Part shown: positions 24,576-35,063 of the stretch, piece after piece
Layout of the letters: every line of letters begins with the position of its first letter
How positions within the stretch are numbered: position 1 is the stretch's first letter
NCBI GenBank assembly: GCA_021521415.1
Contig: JAIQDT010006462.1
Coordinates: 95,258 to 159,257 of the forward strand
Direction: 5' to 3'
Source: Bidens hawaiensis
Lineage: Eukaryota; Streptophyta; Magnoliopsida; Asterales; Asteraceae
Length of the DNA: 64,000 nucleotides
The notes under the pieces: model-generated
What the model saw: the letters and a program-made list of their open reading frames with translations, nothing else
The model's database searches: none
What the model was told of the DNA's origin: nothing
Program-made: the position numbers and the translations under genes

Positions 24576-27546
24576 TAGGGTGAGGATCCTAAGAGAACCC
24601 TTTGAAAATTGAGAACTTTGAGAACCATTTTGAGCCACAAAAACAACCCTTTAAAAAAATTTACAAAAAATTATAAAACAAAAAAAGCGAAAATTTTTAA
24701 AAAGTAAAATAACCAAATTTTTTTTATTTTTCATCCCAGTTTCATAAAAAAAAACCTTAATTATACAAATATGTATATTTTTATTTAATCTCGATTTACA
24801 TAATGTACACATATGTACATTATCATTTATCTTAACTGTACATATGTGTATAAAGAATAACATGTATAAAATTAAAAAATATGTATTTTACATATATGTA
24901 TAATTTTGCTAAACTGATATTGTTTTTTTAATTTTTTTTTTATTTTCTTTATGAAACCGGGATGAAAAATAAAAATTTTTGGTTTTTTTACATTTTTTAT
25001 TTTCGCTTTTTTTTGTTTTATAATTTTTTTTAAAAAGAGTTTTTTTTGTGATCCAAAATGGTTCTCAAAGTTCTCAATTTCAAAATAGTTCTCACATGAT
25101 CCTAATCCTACATATAACTAACCTTGTTACAAGGAGACGAGTCTGTTGCTTCTCCTTTATTACCATCGTTCGAGCTAGAGTTTGTTACAGATGCATTATT
25201 ATAAATAGCATCGACAGCTGGCACCGAGGTTTGAGCAGGCTTTTGGAGGTGAAGGACTGAAGAAGCTTCTCTAACCGATAGCAAAATACTTCCATTTAAA
25301 GCTTCCGTTGACTTTTCTTTGACCTTGATGGAGTCGGGACACTTATAACTCCCATCAAGCAGCTCATTCAATGATATCTCATCTACACGCTTTGCAAAAT
25401 CACAGATATCATGTTTCGAACCGTATATTCCTGTCCACCGATTCAATAACAGAAATAAGTTAAATATGTCAACTTGATTAATAATATGGAATAACTTATT
25501 GACAAAATAAAAAAAGAAGAAAAAAACGGACCAAGAGCGTTATTTCCACTAGCGGATGAGCTGAAGCTTGACAAACCAGCTTTTATAGAAAAAGTATCAC
25601 TTTTGCTCTTATGAAGTTTGCCATTTCTTTTTTCACTTCGTTTACCGGAGACAGATGTCTTCTGTTTAAATGCCTGTGTCTTATCTGTAATCATAAAAAG
25701 TCAGCAGAATCAGAGGAATAATATCATAATAAAAAAATAATAAAAAATAATAATAATATAGCGCCGCTATTTGAAGTTGCTGCTGATGTATACTTTATGA
25801 TTAACATCAGCTATATGCTAGCTCTTAAAAAAGAATTATCGTTCTTAATAACATGAGAAAAAGGTGAATAGAATTAAAAAAAGAAACATGTTAAACGTAC
25901 GCACCACCGTCTTATTGGGAACCAAATATAGTTGACATCTTTTATGGTCATATCGACATTTTACATTAAGCTACTAAATGCATAACGAGGAACAATGTAC
26001 ACATCAGCATGTCGTATACAATTTATGATACATTTAAGGTGATTTCTATATTTAATAATTCACAAAGTACCGACTTTACCTGCAATGTTGTATTTGCCAG
26101 GATAAGAACCAAGATCCTTGGATAGATCATTAACATCAACTAATCCTGTTACGTTCATAGAAGCTTCCATGTGTGCTACCCGCGATCTTCTAGAACCGTT
26201 TACATTACTTCTGGCTGCTTTCCCGGACTTCCGTTGTAATTCCTTAACCTCTGGCACAGAATTCATGTCATGGTCGACAAACGCCTCTTCGTTGTGAAAG
26301 CTTGTTAATTGTTCCGCCTTTTTGTAGAAGTCGTCGTCAGACATCTTGTTCCAGAAAGCTGGTTTTGAACCATTTATGTTACAGTTATCGTCTACAAAGA
26401 ATTAGAACCAACATTAGATAAATACAAAATCTGAAGATAAAGTTACAAATCAATACACACATATGACAATGTTGTATTTTTTAACCAAATATATTACAGT
26501 ACAGATTACAGAACTGCAACAAACAAACACTAAAGCAACAAACCACTCATCGCTACATTTTAAACTATTAACATTAACCAACTTCAACCGCGATCAAATA
26601 ACAAATGGTACATAACAAAATCATTCTTCTTTACATAATAAGCCCTCGTCCCTCATCAATTTAAGTAACACAGAGACACCTCGTCTACCATTAGTTACAC
26701 AAGTACAGAACAAATGCATGTCTTCCCTATTGGCCAACAAACTACATAACAAGATATCACAAGTACAGTTATTGTAACGTGCCAAAATATTGTTCCGTTT
26801 TATCTTCACCCGACGAACTGTTCACCTACGCAAAACACGTCTTGGTATTCCACCTCCTTATAAGGAAGGCTTCGTTCTCCCTCTCAACAAACGCGGGACT
26901 TACAAATTACATCTGCATCCCCTTAGTGAGCCAAGCATCCTCGTTGACACACCGTTCCGACCCCTAACTCTAATACCATTTGTAACAGCTCAAGTAAACC
27001 CGTGCCGGATATTGCCCGCTTTACCCCCAATGGATTGCCCGTCCAGAAACTCACGGTTTTGCTTCCACCCGTCGAACTGCCCGCCCAGGCGAGACACATC
27101 TCGGAAGAGAAGGTTTCCACCCCTTATACCAAGGCTTCGTTCTCCACGTCAACCGATGTGGGACACATCGGTTGAGCACAAGAACGAAGCCGTCTTAACA
27201 GGGGTGAAAACCTTCTCTACCGAGACGTGTTTCACCTGAGCGGGCAGTTCGTCGGGTGAAAGCGAAACCGTGAGTTTCTGGACGGGCAATCCATCGGGGG
27301 TAAAGGGGGCAATATCCCGGCACGGGTTTACTTGAGCTGTTACAAATTCCAATTCAATCAAAACCCTAATCAATTCCCCCAATTTATATCACCACTAGGT
27401 TAAAAACATAACAACACCTATAATATAAAGATCAAATTTTTAAAAAGAAACAGATCTCAGTTAAGCTAATTATAATTAATTATATAAACAACACCTTTAT
27501 CTTTACAAAATGAGCTTCTGCAAATTTGACGCTCCGACAGCTCCAT
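23289..27546 (-). CDS. plant protein of unknown function, seven exons, 601 aa
   Basis: Exons are 27546-27507, 26391-26080, 25684-25532, 25430-25123, 24484-24325, 24227-23898 and 23791-23289. They sum to 1806 bases with matching phases, and all introns are GT-AG (intron 3 has the weak donor GTCCGT). The protein starts MELSERQICRSSF. It then has a Ser/Lys-rich middle with basic patches (RKSGKAARS, SGKRSEKRNGKLHKSKS), a hydrophobic block LLEPKDVLDRLALVPHKD followed by LMLLDSMKP, the block HSAGVLLAAQTLCNIA, and a basic C-terminus. The basic, Ser-rich, mostly disordered make-up suggests a nuclear protein; that is inference. There is no enzyme motif or membrane segment. I do not recognise the family. 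A TATA box at 27720 supports the start. Confidence 0.82.
24544..24577. repeat. (CATATA)n microsatellite
   Basis: About five units, in intron 4 and directly at the insertion point of a MITE. Confidence 0.9.
24576..25110. mobile_element. MITE in intron 4 of the seven-exon gene (535 bp)
   Basis: Long terminal inverted repeats of about 55 bases: left TAGGGTGAGGATC...GAACTTTGAGAACCATTTTG, right (inverted) TAGGATTAGGATC...GAACTTTGAGAACCATTTTG. The interior is AT-rich with no coding sequence. CATATA flanks both ends, but the left flank is itself a CATATA microsatellite, so the target duplication length is uncertain and I do not assign a superfamily. Confidence 0.85.
26776..26905. repeat. diverged third arm of the foldback element
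   Basis: Starts GTAACGTGCC and ends GCGGGACTT, sharing 'caccc.acgaactg', 'gcttcgttctcc' and 'ataaggaa/ataccaag' blocks with the left arm at 26985. It lies in the same orientation as that arm and is separated from it by the spacer with the tRNA-Met-like sequence. Confidence 0.7.
26906..26984 (-). other. spacer with a tRNA-Met primer-like sequence
   Basis: On the - strand, TGGTATTAGAG begins a few bases after the foldback arm ends. TGGTATCAGAG(C) is the sequence complementary to the 3' end of initiator tRNA-Met, used as primer site by many plant retroelements, so a TRIM-like origin should be considered for this repeat. Confidence 0.5.
26985..27345. mobile_element. foldback inverted-repeat element in intron 1 of the seven-exon gene
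   Basis: Two arms of about 175 bases, starting TGTAACAGCTCAAGTAAACC and ending in its reverse complement, meet at GATGTGGGACACATCGG with almost no loop. Arm blocks are 'gatattgcccgctttaccc', 'gaaactcacggtttt' and 'ggcttcgttct'. Similar TGTAAC-ended inverted repeats with 'ttataagg' and 'gatgtggga' blocks are widespread in dicots as far as I recall; I did not search. No ORF is credible here. Confidence 0.88.
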
Positions 27547-27717
27547 TATCTTCGATCTGTGACTGATGACTGAAGTTTGACCATTTTGGGATAATAAGAA
27601 TTAATAATAATAAGAATTAATAATAATATTGGAAACGGATGGGAGGAGTGAATTGGGGGTTTTAGAGAGAGAAAGAGAAAGTGGTTGCGGCTGGGTTAGG
27701 GCAGAGAAATAATGAGG

Positions 27718-27730
27718 AGTATTTATAGTT
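27718..27730 (-). promoter_or_regulatory. TATA box of the seven-exon gene
   Basis: ACTATAAATACTCC on the - strand, about 180 bases before the ATG at 27546. A GA-rich tract ('gagagagaaagagaaag', 27664-27680) lies between, in the predicted 5' UTR. Confidence 0.6.
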
Positions 27731-30540
27731 TTCGGGAAAAGTGACCGAGAGTATGTTGGTGGGTGTTGCCGGTAGGAATATTCCGGTGAAATGGTTGGTG
27801 GGGTCCACTAATCTGAAGAAAATAAGGTTGAGGGTGTAATTGTCATTTACACTTTTAATGTTATTTTATGTTATGTTATATGTTTATTATGTGCATAATA
27901 TTTCCTTTGTGTAATCTTATTATACTCAAATCAATGGGTTGTAACTTGTTGGTGTGAAAATAAAGATTTGGGTAGGGTAGTAATGGGTCGGGTTTAGATT
28001 TTTCTAAACTCATATCTGATTATTAAAGTTCATTTTAATTCCGTCGAGTTTTAATCGAGTAATTACCCGTCGGGTTTCAGGTTTTGATAAAATTTCTATC
28101 GGGTTTCTATCGAGTTTTGACAAACATATAACTAGTCGATTACAAAAAGCAGTTATCATAAAGTTAAATATGTCATATATAATTACCATAAACAAGTTTC
28201 GGCAAGTAATAGATTTAAAATATACTATATATATAGTATAAAAACTTATATTGGGTATATAATCGGGTAAATGAGTATATGTTATCAGGTAATCAGATAT
28301 ATTAGAAATCTTAAACACGTCCCAAACCCACAAAAATTTCAAAACGAATCTCAAACCCGTCCCAATTATGTTGGGTTTCAGGTTTTCCCATTGGATTTGG
28401 ATTTCATTACCATCGTTAGATTTGCGATGAAAGCAGTTTTAAGCTTGAATTTGATTTTAACCGGGTTTTATTGCATCACAAACGTATGAGGTTGTCTTTT
28501 ATCATTGGGTTACCCTATGTAACCAGACTTTATTCTTTAGTCATTAAAATAATAAAAATAATGTTTACTTTCTTTGCATTCCTTATATAAAAGATCAGTA
28601 TAAATTGGTTTGAAATCAATTTTGTAAGTAATCTATCTTTAGTTGATAAGCAAACATATTGGTGTGAAAAATTTGAGTTATTGAAGCTATAAGCTCTTGC
28701 ACCACATTTTTAAGGGTTACTGTATTTTAACAATTCTAATTTTCATGTGTTTGTTGGAATTAATCTCCTCAGTAAATATTTACAGAGTTTTAGCTTTAAA
28801 CGTATTTTCTTTCAACAACTTATAAGTTAAATAAATGTTTTAAATCTTCCAAACATGTCTAGTATTATATCTTTCAAGTTATAACAGTATCCCCATGAAA
28901 TAGAAAGTTAGAAACATGTATAGACAAAATAAGAGTCATCTATTAAATATTATTATATCTTTTAGTTTGAACTGAAATGAGGCAACGACTTAGTTTAAGT
29001 GGTGCATTAATCTTGAACCACATAGATTTAAGGTTGGAGTGTTGGACCCTACACAACATATAAACTCTTATGATTTAGCAAGTTCCACGATTCAACAAAA
29101 AGAATGCTTTTAATTCACATACCGGCACACACAAATCTTTGATAGTCATGAGTATTTTAGAAAGAAAAATTTACATAGAAGTTGGTCTACCTACACAATC
29201 GTAACAGTGGTCTTCTGCGCGTTACATAATATTATTTGTAACACTATTAGTTATGAAGATTAAAGGCGTAATCTTTGTAAAAATAAATTACGATAAAAAG
29301 CGTTAAAAAGGTGAACCGAGACACAAACCACCTAAATATTAGGCCATTGAATAATTAAAAGCTCAAAGCTTAACATTAAGCAAGTAAATCACGATAATTT
29401 ATGAGTTTTTTTTTTATTTGGGCATAGTTAAATAATTATTTGGTATGTTTTCACCTTTTGTTTTTATATGCAACACATTTTGTTTTTGTGTGTATTAAAA
29501 ACAAATTGCAACAATAATTTATTCCTAACATTCATAATCATGTGATATTTGTAGGCATGCTTTACTCGTACTTGTACTCGTAAGGGGTAAAGGGGAGAAA
29601 GACAAGAATTGGTTGTTGACTTGGAACTTGCATAGTCGTCAATATACACGCATCACACCTAATTTGTAACGTTTGTATTTTCAAAAGTCTCAAAGGTCGT
29701 ATGTTAATGCATGTGTACGATCCCCGACTTGACAAAAGTTTTTAAGTTCTTTTGTTTAATTCAAAACACTATAATCATTTGCGAAAATTTACAAAAGCTT
29801 AACCGTTTCAAGTTTCAAGTTTCAAGATCATGTATTGTATCGAGTACTTGATCGCAATCCACCTTCCAATTTCGGAACTTTACCTAAGACATTACAATCC
29901 ACAAGTTAGAACTTAGGAGTGATACAAGAGATTATATACAATCAAGACATTTAAATCCAACTAAAAAACATCAAAATCTATCGGCCAATTCTTTATTATG
30001 GGCTGGACCTCTTGTCATGGGCCTAATTATCTATCGGGCTGAAACTATATTTATAGTATAGCTTATCGGGTCTGATTATTCTAAAATAGTACTATAAAGA
30101 CGAATTCACTCTCATGTATGGATGAGATTGACACCGTACTGATACGTTACCCAAATCAAAAAGCATTAAAATACCAGTACCACATCGAACCGCGAAACCG
30201 GTACTGTACCGATCCCAAAACCAAAAAAAGTTGGTACTGAGTCGGTATCGACGGTACTGGTTTTGATGTCATTTACTCATCTCTAATCTCATGTGCATGA
30301 CACACTTATAACTTTAACCGTCCGTTAATGAAAAAGACGAACCCCACAAACGTTTTTAAGCTAAAAACATAAAGTACGCTCCCTTAAATTTTTAAAGGTA
30401 AAAGACAACCATGGAACGAAGTACCAATAAAGGACAAAAATGTAATTTAACTCTCGTTTCCTAAAATGTAAGTTCAAAATTCAAATTTAAAACTATACAA
30501 TTTAATACTTCAAAACTTTAAACTCAAAACTCTTGACACC
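27731..30540. other. intergenic region between the divergent genes
   Basis: It separates the - strand seven-exon gene from the + strand PIAL-like gene, so it holds both promoters. About 27980-28480 is rich in 'cgggttt', 'cgagtttt' and 'aaacccgtccc' units, resembling the interior of a hAT-type MITE without clear ends. Around 30130-30270 similar 'ccgatcccaaaacc'/'ggtactggttttg' blocks occur. Elsewhere I see only AT-rich DNA. Confidence 0.55.
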
Positions 30541-30884
30541 ATGACCGTAGCCGTGGCTAGACCGGTGTCCGGACCGGCGGACATGACCACCGGACACACA
30601 CTCTCGCCGGCGTACGTCAACGCGTTCCGCATCTCCGCCGTGACTAGCCGCCTACTCGCTCACGTTCGCGGCGATGCACGCTCCGATAATGCTGAGTTTT
30701 GCAACCTCTGTTTATCTCTCGCTAGGTTTACTTATTATTATTATTATTATTAAGTTATATGCTTCTGTTAGCTGGAATGCTTACTGTGTAAATTGTTATT
30801 TAGTTGAGTTTGTGGTTATTGTTGTGTTTGTTTGAAACCCTAGGTTTTGAATGTAGTGTGATTAGTTGAGTGTTGAGCTGTGTT

Positions 30885-30932
<48 letters not shown>

Positions 30933-33658
30933 CTGATTTTGTGATATTGATGAAGTGATTAGTGTAATGAGCATTAATTAACTGATTGTCTTATGCAATG
31001 TAAGAGACAGAAGTCATAAGTAGGCCTGTAAACGAGTTCGTATTCGTTCATATAACTTTAAATGAACAGGAACAGTTAATCGTCTTTGTTTATGTTCGTT
31101 TGGTGAAAATTTAGGGGGTGTTTGGCCTAGCTTTTTTAACAAAGCTTATAGCTTTTTTTTTTACAAAATAAGCTAACTTAGTGTTTGGTTTAGGTTTTTA
31201 AGCTTATGCTTATGAGCTTATATAAGCTAATTTGAAGAAGCTTATTTAAAGATGGTTTTTTAGCTTATTTGAAGAAGCTAAAAAACCATCTTTAATTGTT
31301 GGATATATAATCGAGATGCGACTTATGCTATATGTATTACACAAGTTTATGACTCTGATAGTTTTCTAGATCCTTTATTATGTTAATCATATAAATTTCT
31401 TCGATTTCTAGATCTTGTTTAATGAATCTTGATTCTTTTGTTTAATTCATCATACTGACTAAATGATGACAATTACAGAGGCATTGATTATGCTGTTTCT
31501 AATAACGAAGTCCCAGGCCGAGCTCCAGATTTACCTTATTTGTTAAATCAGGTTACTTTCTTTCTATACGAATATCAAAAGCTTCGTTTCATAAGTTTAA
31601 TGTTGTTTTACTTCCACAAGTTATGATGTTATCTATGAATCTATGATTATATGAATAATTCCATTTACTATTTAACGTTATCTTTTCACTTTTATAACCG
31701 TCCTTTTGCTGCATCGAATAGGTATGTCAGCGGAAAAGCGATCTCTCTTCACAAGCAGCTGTTATGGTACTTATGATCTCTGTAAAGGTACTCAAATCTC
31801 TTTCTAAAATAAGGAAGGTTGATAAATAAAGAAATCTTGATTTTTTTTTTCACATCTGCTGGCTTTTCTATTTGATGTATTTTATTTGTTTTTATAGAGT
31901 GCGTGTAGTAATGGATGGTTCAGTGAGAAGGCAAAAGAAGAACTTTATGTTCTTTCAAAAGAGGTTCGTGGACGGTTTTAAGTTTTAACACTCATTCGTT
32001 TTCATCTTTTTACCACATCCTTCTTATAAAAGGATTTGTCTGCATATTGTAGATGCAAAGCCGTTTCTGCAGTGTTAGTGTTGATGATTTAAATTCTCAT
32101 GTGAAGAACAAGGAGAGTAGCTTACATCCCACCATCTCCACAATTATGTCAAGGTATTAATATTATCATCTTTTATTATTTTATTATTATTATTATTATT
32201 ATTTTAATGAAGTTTTGGTTCCAAAATTCGGAATTTACATTGGAAGATGTCTACTTTCAGGTTCTATCCAGGAATGAAAATGGGTGAAATATTTGCTATT
32301 TTCGAGACGAAGGTATTAACGTTCAGTTTTTATTTTATTTGAAAAAAAGTTATCTTGTAAACCCGTGATCTAAATGTATGTTTTGTTGATATTATATAGC
32401 CAGGTTATGATTCATATATGACCGATCTTTATATATCCAAGAGTTCAAGAACATCTCCTGATGAAAAGATAGTAAGCATTTACCATATTAAATTGTGTTC
32501 TATATTCTCATCTTGACTACGAATCTCACTTTTTTTTGGTTGAACCAATTTTCTTGCAGTATTTATTTGTTGCTCAAACAGATAATATAGAGACATCGTC
32601 ATGTCTCATAACTCCTCAGCAAGCCAAGTATGCACTAACTGTTTTTTTTTTCACTGAAGAATATACATATGTGTTTGCATCGGGCTAATCTGTTATTCAT
32701 TTGTTTTAATTTGTAGTTTTTTATTGAACGGAGTAGGGGTCGATAAAAGGACTGTTATTTACAAGGTTTGTTCTACAGACTGCTGCATGGCTTGTACTAT
32801 GATGTGGTTGCGGTGACCGGTGAACACTAACATGTTTTTGGTTCTTAAATTTTCTCATTAGGATCCTGGACCACAGATGCCGACACCTGTCTCGCATATG
32901 CTTAAATATGGAAGCAATCTTCTTCAAGTAGTGGGCCAATTTAACTGTAATCTCATTATTATTATTATTATTATTATTTTAACATAATTTCTTGATTTTC
33001 TAAAATAATTTTAATGCTCGACTACCGCCACTTGACATTTTATTTGATTCTATATAGGGAGATATATAATAGTTATTGGCTTCATGAGTGTGGTTGCAAA
33101 CCCTACTTTTCCTTCCATTCCTGATTATGTTCCACCCATTGCTACTCAATCTGATCCAGGTTAACTACACGTTTATTTATGATTTTTTTAAAACCATTTT
33201 TATCCTTTTCTTGGCTAATATGTTTTTCTTTTGATGATAGATAATGAGATAGTTGAAGGACCATCTAGGGTATCACTAAAGTGCCCCATAAGGTATATAA
33301 CTCATAAACATCCAATAATGAAATTTCTGTGATCTGATTATTGTTCGTATTTTTACACAGTTTTAGTCTTATCAATATCCCTGTCAAAGGGCATACATGT
33401 AAACATCTTCAGGTAAATTCTCCACGCCACATCATCAAAAAGTTTCGATTTTTTCAATTTTTAATGTTGTTATATGATATCCTAATTTCCTTGATTTTTT
33501 TTATCTAAGTGCTTTGATTACAACAATTACATGGGAATGAACTCAAGAACACCACTGTGGCGTTGTCCCCATTGTAACCAATCAGTAAACGTCCCTGACA
33601 TTAGGATTGACCAAAGCATGGTCAAGGCAAGTCAACATGCATACATATTCCGTTTATT

Positions 33659-33714
<56 letters not shown>

Positions 33715-35063
33715 GATCTTGAAAGAGGTTGCAGAAGATGTTTATTTTGTGGAAATATCAAGCGATGGTTCGTGGCAAGCCGGCACTGGAAATATCAGTA
33801 ACGAGACTACAGAAAAACCCAACGATGCACCGCCTTCGAACCAAGAAACTGTTGCCCTAAATGTGGATGATATTATGGACCTTACTGTAGATGATTACGA
33901 GATAGATGAAACTGATATGGATGCTGACAAAAAGCCTTCGCCGGCTGGCGAATCTTTAATGAATGAAAATGTCGCACCACATATGGAAGACGGGTTTTGG
34001 AGGGATTTTTATTCATCAACACATGGAACTGAAACGACTAATAATACTATTCAAAGGCAGCACAGTTTCAACTCCTTGAGTCCCGGTCAAAGTCAAAGTC
34101 AAGTACCTGTTGCTAATACTATGCAGTCACAACAGATTGAAATCTCAAGTAATAATGGTAACGGCCATGCAAGGTACCCGACACCTGCCTCCTGGATAAC
34201 AAGAATACCAAATGCCATTCAGGCACTTCCAGCTCCGGCTTCTGCAAGACCGGTCGATGCTGACCGACAACAAAATATCTCAACGTCTTATCCACATCAG
34301 CACATGAATTCTCAGGTATGACTATTTTCTAATTTTCTATTTATTTCCCTAATTTTATTCATTTTTTTAATTTCCATTTGTTTTTCATCAGGGTCAACCT
34401 AATCATTTGCTTCTCCCAAGTCAAAGTCAAAGTCAAACACTCCCTCAAATCCGTCGTTCACCCTCACCTCAGCCAACAAATGGCAGCTGGCATATTCTTC
34501 CAACAGACCGTTTCAACTCGAACCAACAAAGTCAATTTCCGGTTCGATCATCTGGTCAACCTTATCCTCACGTTCGGGTTGCAAGTAGTCAATCTCCCAC
34601 GTATCCATTACATCAGCAAGCAACTTCCCATATTCAGACATCCGGGCCGTCATCTTTACCAGTTGCAGTAACAGCAGACCAAAGAGGTAACAATTAACAT
34701 ACTTTCTAACATTAAATAAATAAAAATTAAAGATACATGTTAGTTAATAACTTAATATGGAATATGGATATAGGGAGTTCGGTAAACGCATTGGGCGAGG
34801 AAACGCAAAGGCCAACGGGTCGTATGCGAGGAAGCCTTTCAGGGTGGCAATACACTGAAGCTGTAAGAAAGCAGTCCATAATTCAACCAAGTCAACCGGT
34901 TCAAGCTGCTAGACCACCACCTGTTATGAACACTCCCAGACCGTTCCTTCCGCCTCATTTACAATCGTTAATGGCTAATAACCCGAGACCTCAAGCGGAA
35001 GGAAGCAGCCCAGGTTCGGGTTCAGATACTAATATGGCTGGCGGTCAAGGTTCTGATAAGTGA
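30541..35063 (+). CDS. PIAL2: PIAL1/2-like E4 SUMO-protein ligase, 17 exons, 774 aa
   Basis: PIAL proteins are nuclear SP-RING ligases that extend SUMO chains on targets. Exons: 30541-30725, 31479-31551, 31722-31787, 31898-31963, 32053-32153, 32261-32312, 32400-32471, 32560-32627, 32717-32765, 32862-32946, 33058-33159, 33241-33292, 33361-33412, 33510-33626, 33716-34315, 34392-34686, 34774-35063; sum 2325, in phase. Family landmarks are AYVNAFRISAVTSRLLAHV, RGIDYAVSNNEVPGRAPDLP and CQRKSDLSSQAAVMVLMISV. The SP-RING (exons 12-14) shows CPIR, GHTCKHLQCFD and WRCPHCNQ with the Cys/His ligands present. The C-terminal third is Gln/Ser/Pro-rich and disordered, with acidic LNVDDIMDLTVDDYEID, a possible SUMO-interacting segment (inference). 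Intron 14 uses a GC donor. PIAL1 cannot be excluded. Confidence 0.92.
30889..30931. repeat. (AT)n microsatellite in PIAL intron 1
   Basis: About 21 uninterrupted AT units. Confidence 0.95.
31111..31293. mobile_element. truncated hAT-like MITE with hairpin in PIAL intron 1
   Basis: Starts AGGGGGTGTTTGGCC, a familiar hAT-MITE end, followed by 'aagctta' and 'ttagctt' repeats. It ends with a perfect hairpin: TAAAGATGGTTTTTTAGCTT and its complement around a 5-base loop (31249-31293). The matching right end is missing, so the element is truncated. Confidence 0.6.
33653..33711. repeat. (ATT)n microsatellite in PIAL intron 14
   Basis: Runs almost to the intron's 3' splice site at 33715 and takes the place of a normal polypyrimidine tract. 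Confidence 0.95.

Noticed and set aside
26790..27239. Open frames of 149 and 77 codons on both strands
   Set aside because: They lie inside the foldback element. Openness on both strands follows from the palindrome, and the peptides resemble nothing coding.
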